Source: DATBFX01 sp036558305 | Lineage (GTDB): Bacteria > Chloroflexota > Chloroflexia > Thermomicrobiales > UBA6265 | Assembly (NCBI GenBank): GCA_036558305.1 | Contig: DATBFX010000524.1 | Span: forward strand, 1 to 11,282 | Direction: 5' to 3' | DNA length: 11,282 bases | In this document: positions 6,056 to 11,282 of the stretch, one piece after another | Layout: each line of letters opens with the position of its first letter | How positions within the stretch are numbered: the stretch's first letter is position 1 | Made by a program: the position numbers and the translations under genes | Notes under the pieces: model-generated | Databases searched by the model: none | Told to the model about the DNA's origin: nothing | The model's input: the letters and a program-made list of their open reading frames with translations, nothing else

Positions 6056-6757
6056 ATGTCCCGCTCCGTCGTCTTTCCGCGCCAGGTCCGGGCGACCATC
6101 CCCGACGGGGTCGTCCAGGAGATCCAGCGGCAGATCGCCGCCGGCACCCTCAAGGAAGGCGACCGCTTGCCCTCGGTCGCCTCGCTGGCCGACGACTTCG
6201 GCGTCAGCCGTGCCTCGATCCGCGAGGCATTGCAGGCGCTGGCGGCGCGCGGCGTGGTCGAGATCCAGCACGGCCGCGGTACCTTCGTCCGCGCCGACGC
6301 CAGCCGCATCGACGGTTACTCCACCTGGATTCGGGAGCAGCAATACGCCCTCCAGGAACTCTGCGAGCTACGCTTGGCGGTCGAGACTACGGCCGCCCGG
6401 CTCGCCGCGGTCAAGGCCTCGCCGGACGAATTGCGCACCATGGCCGACGCCCTCGCCCAGATGCGGATGTCGGTCGGCGACCTCCACCAGGTCGTCGTCT
6501 GGGACTCGCACTTCCACGAGGCCATCCTCAGCGCCTCGCACAACCGCCTGCTCGATCAAGCGATGGCGCTCGACTTCGACTTTCTGACCCAGGCCCGGTA
6601 CCGGATGCACTCGCTACCGGGCGAGGTGGAGCGGGCGCTGGCCGCGCACGCCGAGATCCTGGCGGCGATCGAACGCCAGGAACCGGCGGCGGCCGCGCAC
6701 GCGATGCGCGAACACCTGCGCGGCGCCGAGCAGGACCTGGGGATCGTCTTGCCGTAA
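6056..6757 (+). CDS. GntR/FadR-family transcriptional regulator with FCD domain
   Basis: Predicted 233-residue dimeric DNA-binding regulator, probably local to the importer genes that follow. The N-terminal winged helix-turn-helix covers about residues 15-78 (DRLPSVASLADDFGVSRASIREAL, then wing GRGTFV at 73-78). The C-terminal all-helical FCD ligand domain (about 95-225) carries the expected metal-site residues D150 and H154 (WDSHFH), H198 (LAAHAEIL) and H220 (MREHL), so it probably binds a divalent metal and a small organic acid-type ligand. ATG at 6056 is the only reasonable start; GAGGAG at 6047-6052 is only 3 nt from it, so translation may be modest. The solute-binding protein starts 115 nt downstream on the same strand. 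I infer control of that transporter from adjacency only; a dyad GGACC-GGTA-GGTCC at 6794-6807 between the two genes is a weak operator candidate. Confidence 0.92.
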   Translation: MSRSVVFPRQVRATIPDGVVQEIQRQIAAGTLKEGDRLPSVASLADDFGVSRASIREALQALAARGVVEIQHGRGTFVRADASRIDGYSTWIREQQYALQELCELRLAVETTAARLAAVKASPDELRTMADALAQMRMSVGDLHQVVVWDSHFHEAILSASHNRLLDQAMALDFDFLTQARYRMHSLPGEVERALAAHAEILAAIERQEPAAAAHAMREHLRGAEQDLGIVLP

Positions 6758-6759
6758 CG

Positions 6760-6780
6760 GGTTCGAGGTTCGGGGTTCGA
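6760..6780 (+). repeat. Heptamer tandem repeat, GGTTCGA x3
   Basis: Three 7-bp units (GGTTCGA, GGTTCGG, GGTTCGA) begin 2 nt after the regulator stop codon. The same heptamer with one base changed (GCTTCGA) occurs as a tandem on the opposite strand at 10645-10672, after the last gene of the operon. Confidence 0.7.
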
Positions 6781-6793
6781 AGCGAGAGGAGGT

Positions 6794-6807
6794 GGACCGG
6801 TAGGTCC
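6794..6807. promoter_or_regulatory. Small dyad between regulator and importer, possible operator
   Basis: GGACC (6794-6798) and GGTCC (6803-6807) flank a 4-nt centre. It lies between the regulator gene and the transporter it presumably controls. It does not match the GT...AC pattern usual for FadR-like regulators, so this is a weak candidate. Confidence 0.25.
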
Positions 6808-6821
6808 GACGCCGGACACGG

Positions 6822-6856
6822 AAAGAGATTCCTCGACAGGCTCGGAATGACGAGAC
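6822..6856. repeat. Dispersed-repeat fragment upstream of the solute-binding protein
   Basis: GAGATTCCTCGACAGGCTCG followed by GAATGACGAGAC resembles the dispersed intergenic repeat whose reverse strand reads in frame as SRHSEPVEESL, a spurious peptide I recognise from many genome annotations. TCGGAATGAC at 6842-6851 is shared with 5885-5894. It ends just before the ribosome binding site of the next gene. Confidence 0.5.
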
Positions 6857-6858
6857 AC

Positions 6859-6864
6859 AGGAGG
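6859..6864 (+). promoter_or_regulatory. Ribosome binding site of the solute-binding protein
   Basis: AGGAGG, 8 nt before the ATG at 6873: ideal sequence and spacing. Translation of the binding protein should be much stronger than that of the regulator upstream, as expected for an importer subunit needed in excess. Confidence 0.8.
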
Positions 6865-6872
6865 CGTATTCA

Positions 6873-8543
6873 ATGGCAGAGACCAAGGGACCAGAAACCC
6901 TCCTCGATCGGGTGATCGAGCGGTACCGGGCAGGGCAAATCTCGCGGCGCGAGTTGCTGCGGGACGCCGGGATCGCCGCCTCGCTGATGGCGATCGGCGG
7001 CCGCGTCGCCCCGGCCGCGGTCGCCGCCCAGGACGAGACGCCAAAACAAGGCGGCACCTTTACCTACGGGCTCAATCAGGCGCCCGAGACGATCGACCCG
7101 GAAGTCACCACCTACGCGGTGACCAATAAGATCAACATCAACACGGTCGACCCGCTGATCTGGCAGGCGCCCGACCTCTCCTACGTCCCCGGTATCGCCG
7201 AGGCCTGGGACGTCGCCCCGGACGCCACCGCCTACACCTTCCACCTCCGCCAGGACGTCAAATTCCACGACGGCACCCCCGTCAATGCGGACGCCGTCAA
7301 ATTCTCCTGGGACCGGATCATGAATCCGGACACCAAGTCGAAGACGGCCATCGGCCAGATGGGCCCCTTCAAGCAAGCCGTCGTCGTCGACGAGTTCACC
7401 GTCCGCGCCGAATTCACCGGCCCGTACGCGCCCTTCCTCGACTCGGTCAGCCAGTCCTACTGCTCGCCGATCTCGCCGACGGCAGTCCAGAAGTACGGCG
7501 CCGACTTCGCCCACAACCTCGTCGGCACCGGCCCCTTCAAGCTCAAGGAGTGGGTCGAGAACGACCACGTCACGCTCGAAAAGAATCCCGACTACAACTG
7601 GGCACCCAAGATCTTCGGCCATCAAGGTCCCGCCTACCTCGACCAGATCGTTTTCAAGATCATCACGGACGATGCGACCAGAACGGGCACGGTCCAGAGC
7701 GGCGAGACCGACGGCATCGACTCGGTGGCGGCGAAGGACGTCAGCCTCTTCAAGGACGATCCCGACTATCAGGTCTTGACCGCCCCCGTCGCCGGTATTC
7801 CGAACGTGTTCGCCCTCAACACCGAAAAGGCGCCGACGAACGACCTGGCGATCCGGCAAGCCCTCAACTACGGCATCGACAAGCAGACCATCTGCACGAC
7901 CCTCTTCTTCGACCAGAACATTCCGGCCTACGGCCCGCTTAGCGCCGCCACCCTCGGCTTCGATCCTACCCTGAAAGACATGTACCCCTACGATCCCGAC
8001 AAGGCGAACCAGATCCTCGACGAGGCCGGTTGGGTCAAGGGCTCCGACGGGATCCGGGCGAAAGACGGCCAGCAGGCCAAGATCTCGTTGTACACCAGCA
8101 CGGCCGACACCACCCCGCCGCTGATCCAGGCGCAGTGGAAAGACATCGGTATCGCCGTCGACATCCAGCAGATGGACTACAACGCCCTGATCCCGATCGT
8201 CACCAAGGGCGATGCCAACCTCGGCAACATCGGCTGGATCCAGGCCGACCCCGACGTGGTTCGCTACCTCCTCTACTCCAAGAACATCGACACCGGCTAC
8301 GGCTGGACCCGCTACCGCAGCGCCGATCTCGACAACCTGATCGACAGCGCCGCCGCCACCCCCGACCAGGAAAAACGCAAGCAACTCTACGCCCAAATCC
8401 AACAGATGACGATGCAAAACGCCCTCATCGTCCCCGTCGACGACCTCGCCGCCATCTACGCCCTCAAGTCCTACGTCAAGAACTTCAAAGTCGACACCCG
8501 CGGCTGGTACCCGTGGCTGTACGACGTCTGGCTGGACAAGTGA
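6873..8543 (+). CDS. ABC importer solute-binding protein, family 5 (peptide/nickel type)
   Basis: Predicted 556-residue extracytoplasmic receptor that captures a peptide or other small solute for the permeases downstream. The N-terminus carries a twin-arginine motif SRRELL (24-29) and a hydrophobic stretch (AGIAASLMAIGG), with likely cleavage after AVAA at about residue 52. There is no lipobox cysteine, so it is probably Tat-exported and not a lipoprotein by this route. The mature start GGTFTYGLNQAPETIDPEV, DGTPVNADAVKFSWDRI (from 133), VGTGPFKLKEWV (from 217) and LNTEKAPTNDLAIRQALNYG (from 315) are hallmark SBP_bac_5 segments. Length is normal for the family. The ligand is not predictable from these motifs. 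It is preceded by the FCD regulator and followed after 146 nt by the DppB-like gene, with an inverted 8-mer array in the gap. The twin-arginine leader preceded by LLDRVIERYRAG resembles Thermomicrobia binding proteins. Confidence 0.95.
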   Translation: MAETKGPETLLDRVIERYRAGQISRRELLRDAGIAASLMAIGGRVAPAAVAAQDETPKQGGTFTYGLNQAPETIDPEVTTYAVTNKININTVDPLIWQAPDLSYVPGIAEAWDVAPDATAYTFHLRQDVKFHDGTPVNADAVKFSWDRIMNPDTKSKTAIGQMGPFKQAVVVDEFTVRAEFTGPYAPFLDSVSQSYCSPISPTAVQKYGADFAHNLVGTGPFKLKEWVENDHVTLEKNPDYNWAPKIFGHQGPAYLDQIVFKIITDDATRTGTVQSGETDGIDSVAAKDVSLFKDDPDYQVLTAPVAGIPNVFALNTEKAPTNDLAIRQALNYGIDKQTICTTLFFDQNIPAYGPLSAATLGFDPTLKDMYPYDPDKANQILDEAGWVKGSDGIRAKDGQQAKISLYTSTADTTPPLIQAQWKDIGIAVDIQQMDYNALIPIVTKGDANLGNIGWIQADPDVVRYLLYSKNIDTGYGWTRYRSADLDNLIDSAAATPDQEKRKQLYAQIQQMTMQNALIVPVDDLAAIYALKSYVKNFKVDTRGWYPWLYDVWLDK

Positions 8544-8547
8544 CCTA

Positions 8548-8675
8548 GACGGACAAACGGACAGACGGACAGACGGAAGGGAGAGCCGAGAGGGATGCAT
8601 CGTGAATGTGTGACGACGTCCTCAGGGATGCGCTCTTCGTCTCTGTCCGTCTGTCCGTCTGTCCGTCTGTCCGTC
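8548..8675. repeat. Inverted array of 8-bp units between SBP and permease genes
   Basis: The left arm 8548-8577 contains tandem GACGGACA units; the right arm 8646-8675 carries the complementary CTGTCCGT-type units. The two 30-nt arms pair at 29 of 30 positions across a 68-nt loop. The right array extends a little further on both sides (8643-8677). Such an internally repetitive stem can also slip in register by 8 bp. It starts 4 nt after the SBP stop and ends about 12 nt before the permease ATG, so it fills nearly the whole gap. Confidence 0.85.
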
Positions 8676-8689
8676 CGCGGAGCGCACTG

Positions 8690-9613
8690 ATGCTCAAGTA
8701 CATCCAGCGGCGGTTGTTGGTCGCCATCCCGGTCGTCTGGGGGGTGACGACGATCGTCTTCTTCTTGATGCGGATCTTGCCGGGCGATCCGGCGCAGCTC
8801 ATGCTGTCGTCGACGGGCGGGTCGTCCGAGCAGATCGCGCGCCTGCGCCAGAGTCTCGGTCTGAACGACCCGCTGCTCGTCCAGTACGGGCATTTCCTCA
8901 GCGGCGCCGTCCGCGGCGACCTCGGGCCCTCCTTCCGCAGCAACCTGCCGGTCACGCAGCAGATCAAGGAGCAATTGCCGGCCACGCTCCAGTTGACGGT
9001 GGCCAGCATGGTCATCGCCACCATCGTCGGCGTCGTCCTGGGCATCGCCTCGGCGGTCTGGCAGCACACCTGGGTCGACAGTCTGGCGATGAGTATCGCC
9101 ATGGTCGGGATTTGCGCGCCGGCCTTCTGGCTCGGTCTGATCCTGATCTTCCTCTTTTCCTTCCGGCTGCACTGGTTCCCCGCGACCGGTTCCGAAGGCT
9201 GGAACCGCCTCGTCTTGCCGGCGATCACCCTCGGCCTGGGGTCGGCGGCCGTGATCGCCCGGTTGGTTCGCTCGTCGATGATCGAGGCGCTCCACCAGGA
9301 ATACGTCGTCGTGGCGCGGTCGAAGGGGTTGTCGGAGGCGCGGGTGACGATGAACCACGCGCTCAAGAACGCCCTGATCCCGGCCGTGACGCTGGTGGGG
9401 TTGCAGTTCGGCTACCTCCTCGGCGGTGCGGTCATCGTCGAGTCGGTTTTTTCTCGCCAGGGGATCGGGCGGCTCGCCGTGCAGGCGATCGTCGCCAAGG
9501 ATTACACGATGGTCCAGGGCGTCGTCCTCTTCGTCGCCATCGCCTACGTCCTCGTCAACCTGATCGTCGACTTACTCTACGGGTTCCTCGATCCGCGCAT
9601 TCGCTACGAATGA
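8690..9613 (+). CDS. ABC importer permease, DppB/OppB type
   Basis: Predicted 307-residue inner-membrane permease pairing with the DppC-like protein. MLKYIQRRLLVAIPVVWGVTT leads into the first transmembrane helix and is followed by the conserved ILPGDPA turn. The BPD_transp_1 core runs from about residue 95 to the C-terminus. The EAA loop that contacts the ATPase is EYVVVARSKGL (204-214), followed by NHALKNALIPAVT and the GGAVIVESVFSRQGIGRL segment, all typical of DppB. The ATG at 8690 has GGAG at 8679-8682, 7 nt upstream. The frame is open from 8606, but the additional 28 residues (SVRLSVCPSVRP-like) come from the 8-bp repeat array and are not part of the family. The DppC-like gene follows with a REPIN-like element in between. 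Confidence 0.94.
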   Translation: MLKYIQRRLLVAIPVVWGVTTIVFFLMRILPGDPAQLMLSSTGGSSEQIARLRQSLGLNDPLLVQYGHFLSGAVRGDLGPSFRSNLPVTQQIKEQLPATLQLTVASMVIATIVGVVLGIASAVWQHTWVDSLAMSIAMVGICAPAFWLGLILIFLFSFRLHWFPATGSEGWNRLVLPAITLGLGSAAVIARLVRSSMIEALHQEYVVVARSKGLSEARVTMNHALKNALIPAVTLVGLQFGYLLGGAVIVESVFSRQGIGRLAVQAIVAKDYTMVQGVVLFVAIAYVLVNLIVDLLYGFLDPRIRYE

Positions 9614-9620
9614 GATCGTC

Positions 9621-9696
9621 GTCGGGGCGGACCGCCGTGTCCGCCCGGCCACGAGTGCACAAATGCACGAGGGCGGACACGGCGGTCCGCCCCGAC
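9621..9696. repeat. REPIN-like double palindrome, copy 2 (76 bp)
   Basis: The arms at 9625-9646 and 9671-9692 are identical to those of the copy at 916-991 and perfectly complementary to each other, around a 24-nt loop. Each arm is led by GTCG on its own strand (9621-9624 and 9696-9693), so pairing extends to 26 bp. The loop contains its own GTGCA/TGCAC stem (9655-9668). It starts 7 nt after the DppB-like stop, and the apparent ATG of the DppC-like gene (9663) is inside the loop. Confidence 0.8.
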
Positions 9697-10634
9697 GGAA
9701 GACGGGGATCGCGTTGGTTTCGAGAGCGGCAGAACGGTCGGTAGTCGGCAGCGGGCAGCCGGAGTTGTCGACGGCCGCGCAGCGCCCACAATCGCGGCGG
9801 ATCGCGGATTTTTGGCGGTTGTACGCGCGGAGCACGGGTGCGGTTGTCGGTGCGCTGATCCTGCTCGCGCTGATCCTGATGACGATCGCGGCGCCGTGGA
9901 TCGAGCCGTACGATCCGATCGGCGTCTCGCCAAAGGACGCGCGCCAGGCGCCCAGCGGGGCACACTGGTTTGGCACGGATCAATACGGGCGGGACGTCCT
10001 GTCGCGGGTGATCGACGGTGCGCACATCTCGTTGGAGATGGGATTGGCGGCCGTCTTCATCAGCGTGGTCTTCGGCACGATCATGGGGTTGATCGCGGGC
10101 TACAACGAGGGGATCGTCGACAGTCTGATCATGCGCTTCGTCGATATGTTGTTGGCCTTCCCCGGCATCCTCCTCGCCCTGGCGATCGTCGCCGCGCTCG
10201 GCGCCTCCCTCAGCAACGTCATCCTGGCCGTCGGCATCGGCACCATCCCGGTCTACGCCCGCGTCGTCCGCGGGACGGTGCTGTCGGCCAAACAGGAGGC
10301 CTACGTCGACGCCGCGCGGGTGATCGGCTGTTCCGACCTGCGCGTGACGCTGCGCCACATCCTGCCGAACATCACCGCCCCGGTCCTGGTCCTCGCCACC
10401 ATCGGCGTCGCCTACTCGATCCTCAACGGCAGCGCCCTCTCCTTCCTCGGTCTGGGCGTGATCGCCCCGACCGCCGAGTGGGGCCTGATGGTCTCCGAAG
10501 GCCGCTCCTACCTCCGCGACGCCTGGTGGATGACCACCGCCCCCGGTCTCGCCCTGGCCGTCACGGTCCTCGCCATGAACCTCGTCGGCGACGGCCTGCG
10601 CGATGCCTTCGACCCAAGGACTCGACGACGATAG
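9663..10634 (+). CDS. ABC importer permease, DppC/OppC type
   Basis: Predicted second permease of the importer. It shows the DppC pattern: the first membrane helix (TGAVVGALILLALILMTIAA) is followed by PWIEPYDP, the conserved HWFGTDQYGRDVLSRVI, and the EAA loop EAYVDAARVIG (212-222 counted from the outermost ATG), ending in GDGLRDAFDPR. The core is intact. The start is uncertain: the ATG at 9663 (323 residues) lies in the loop of the repeat and has no Shine-Dalgarno. TTG at 9714 has GGGG 6 nt upstream, and TTG at 9765 (289 residues) follows a degenerate heptamer tandem and gives a more usual length. The first ~35 residues are therefore probably repeat-derived and may not be made. Genes for the two ATPases (DppD/DppF type) are not next; the following gene is convergent. 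Confidence 0.92.
   Translation: MHEGGHGGPPRRKTGIALVSRAAERSVVGSGQPELSTAAQRPQSRRIADFWRLYARSTGAVVGALILLALILMTIAAPWIEPYDPIGVSPKDARQAPSGAHWFGTDQYGRDVLSRVIDGAHISLEMGLAAVFISVVFGTIMGLIAGYNEGIVDSLIMRFVDMLLAFPGILLALAIVAALGASLSNVILAVGIGTIPVYARVVRGTVLSAKQEAYVDAARVIGCSDLRVTLRHILPNITAPVLVLATIGVAYSILNGSALSFLGLGVIAPTAEWGLMVSEGRSYLRDAWWMTTAPGLALAVTVLAMNLVGDGLRDAFDPRTRRR
9737..9764 (+). repeat. Degenerate heptamer tandem before a TTG start candidate
   Basis: Four 7-bp units in register: GTCGGTA, GTCGGCA, GCGGGCA, GCCGGAG. The array ends immediately before TTG at 9765, the last reasonable start of the DppC-like gene. This suggests that the sequence from 9614 to 9764 is intergenic repeat material rather than ancestral coding sequence. 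Confidence 0.5.
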
Positions 10635-10644
10635 GGCGCCACTC

Positions 10645-10672
10645 AAGCTCGAAGCTCGAAGCTCGAAGCTCG
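10645..10672. repeat. Heptamer tandem repeat, AAGCTCG x4
   Basis: Four perfect 7-bp units lie in the 47-nt gap between two convergent stop codons (10634 and 10682). Read on the minus strand the unit is GCTTCGA, one base from the GGTTCGA units at 6760-6780. No hairpin with a T-tract is present, so nothing here looks like an ordinary bidirectional terminator. Confidence 0.8.
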
Positions 10673-10681
10673 GCACTTGCC

Positions 10682-11282
10682 CTAGCACAACGGGTTCCCG
10701 TCCGAGTCAAAGACGCAGCAGAGTATGCCGTCGTGTAGGTGGCAGCAGCGCGCAAAGTCCGGGCCAGAGGTGCAGCCGCCGCTACAGCAGAGTCCGCCGA
10801 TATCCCCCACGCAGCCGTTACCGAGGATCGTACCGTCTGGGATGCACGGGGTGCAGGTGCCGCTGGAGCAAAGGAGTCCCTCCCCGCACGACGTGTGGTC
10901 CTGATCCGCCGCGCAGAAGTTGCCCGAGCAGTGCTGACACGTCGGGCAATGGCAGGTCCCCCCACAGCCATCGGAGACGTTGCAAAAGCCTTGTTGGCAG
11001 GTGGGTGTGCACCCACAAATCCCGGCCGTGCCGCCGCCGCCACAGGTCTGGGGCGACTGACACACCGCGCAGGTCACCCCGCCGTGGCCGCAGGCGTCAC
11101 TGTCGTTCCCGCCCACGCAGGCGTTCCCGGCGCAACAACCCGCGCAGGTCGCCGGGTCGCAGACGCACGTGCCGCCGCTGCACGTCCGCCCGGTCCCGCA
11201 GTCGCCGTCGGCGCAGCACTCCCGGCAGACGCCGCCGCAGCAGTGACCGCTGCCGCCGCCGGGGAGGGCGCAGGCCGTCTCG
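10682..11282 (-). CDS. Cysteine-rich protein, 5' end beyond the window
   Basis: The frame is open from the right edge to a TAG at 10684-10682, giving 199 visible residues of which 41 are cysteine (about one in five). Gly is also abundant, and Asp, Thr and Ser fill the turns; there is no hydrophobic helix. Repeating short patterns such as CSGGTCVC, GCGGTCHC, CSSGTCTPC, LCCSGGC and CxxC/CC pairs suggest many small disulfide-linked knots in an exported protein rather than a metal-cluster enzyme. An internal GTG at 11116 could be mistaken for a start, but the same cysteine-rich composition continues upstream to the edge, so the protein is longer. I recognise the general class (large Cys-rich proteins of Chloroflexota and Myxococcota, often misnamed in databases) but not a specific family. 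The N-terminus and any signal peptide lie outside. It is convergent with the importer operon. Confidence 0.8.
   Translation of the reverse strand, partial: ETACALPGGGSGHCCGGVCRECCADGDCGTGRTCSGGTCVCDPATCAGCCAGNACVGGNDSDACGHGGVTCAVCQSPQTCGGGGTAGICGCTPTCQQGFCNVSDGCGGTCHCPTCQHCSGNFCAADQDHTSCGEGLLCSSGTCTPCIPDGTILGNGCVGDIGGLCCSGGCTSGPDFARCCHLHDGILCCVFDSDGNPLC

Noticed and set aside
6870..8600. Long open frame of about 576 codons on the minus strand opposite the solute-binding protein
   Set aside because: It arises from GC-rich third positions on the sense strand. The product is a Val/Asp/Gly-rich low-information sequence with no motif, while the plus strand encodes a complete family 5 binding protein with its own ribosome binding site.
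8548..8675. CRISPR array
   Set aside because: Units are 8 bp, directly abutting and inverted between arms; there are no spacers of uniform length and no cas genes.
8606..8689. 28-residue extension of the DppB-like permease
   Set aside because: The residues (SVRLSVCPSVRP-like) are a reading of the 8-bp repeat array. The ATG at 8690 with GGAG 7 nt upstream fits the family start.
10635..10681. Bidirectional intrinsic terminator between convergent genes
   Set aside because: The gap holds only a direct heptamer tandem, with no stem of useful length and no T-tract on either strand.
9555..10688. Minus-strand open frame of 377 codons opposite the DppC-like permease
   Set aside because: Antisense shadow; its ends are read from the heptamer and REPIN-like repeats, and it has no recognisable domain or ribosome binding site.
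10818..11116. GTG at 11116 as the start of the cysteine-rich protein, or a small gene in another frame
   Set aside because: The same frame continues upstream to the window edge with identical cysteine-rich composition and no stop, so 11116 is internal; the other frame has no coding character.

Overview
The window is GC-rich (most codons end in G or C) and encodes small transport and regulatory modules rather than a mobile island. The SBP N-terminus (a DRVIERYRAGQISRRELLR-type leader with a twin-arginine signal), the cysteine-dense secreted-type protein and the GC-rich intergenic repeats resemble what I know of Chloroflexota, particularly Thermomicrobia/Sphaerobacter relatives. This is an inference from style, not a phylogenetic result. 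No rRNA, tRNA, CRISPR array, phage gene or transposase gene is visible.

Layout. (1) Positions 64-3069, minus strand: a three-gene ABC-2 type exporter operon, in the order ATPase, permease A, permease B, with a good promoter at 3125-3154 and a GC hairpin after the last stop. (2) 3196-3717, plus: a GNAT acetyltransferase divergent from that operon. (3) 3815-4684, minus: a class I SAM methyltransferase with a TTG start, a strong Shine-Dalgarno and a TTGACA promoter. (4) 4809-5696, plus: a nucleotidyltransferase-fold protein. (5) 5697-6055: a gene-free stretch with a large inverted repeat and the promoter of the next gene. (6) 6056-10634, plus: a GntR/FadR-type (FCD) regulator followed by a peptide-type ABC importer set (solute-binding protein, DppB-like and DppC-like permeases) with no ATPase gene adjacent. 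(7) 10682 to the right edge, minus: the C-terminal 199 residues of a protein that is about 21% cysteine.

How it works together: the FCD regulator probably controls the importer genes in response to a small carboxylate-like ligand or metal. The importer must borrow ATPases encoded elsewhere. The exporter operon is self-contained, with unknown substrate.

The least ordinary layer is in the gaps. Most gaps between co-directional genes carry structured repeats of several unrelated designs: two copies of a 76-bp double palindrome with GTNG ends (REPIN-like), a solitary palindrome of similar design that runs into the end of the GNAT gene, an inverted array of 8-bp units, heptamer tandems G(G/C)TTCGA in both orientations, and a 25/26-bp inverted repeat. 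Two of them interrupt operons exactly between permease genes, and one supplies the apparent start codon of the DppC-like gene.
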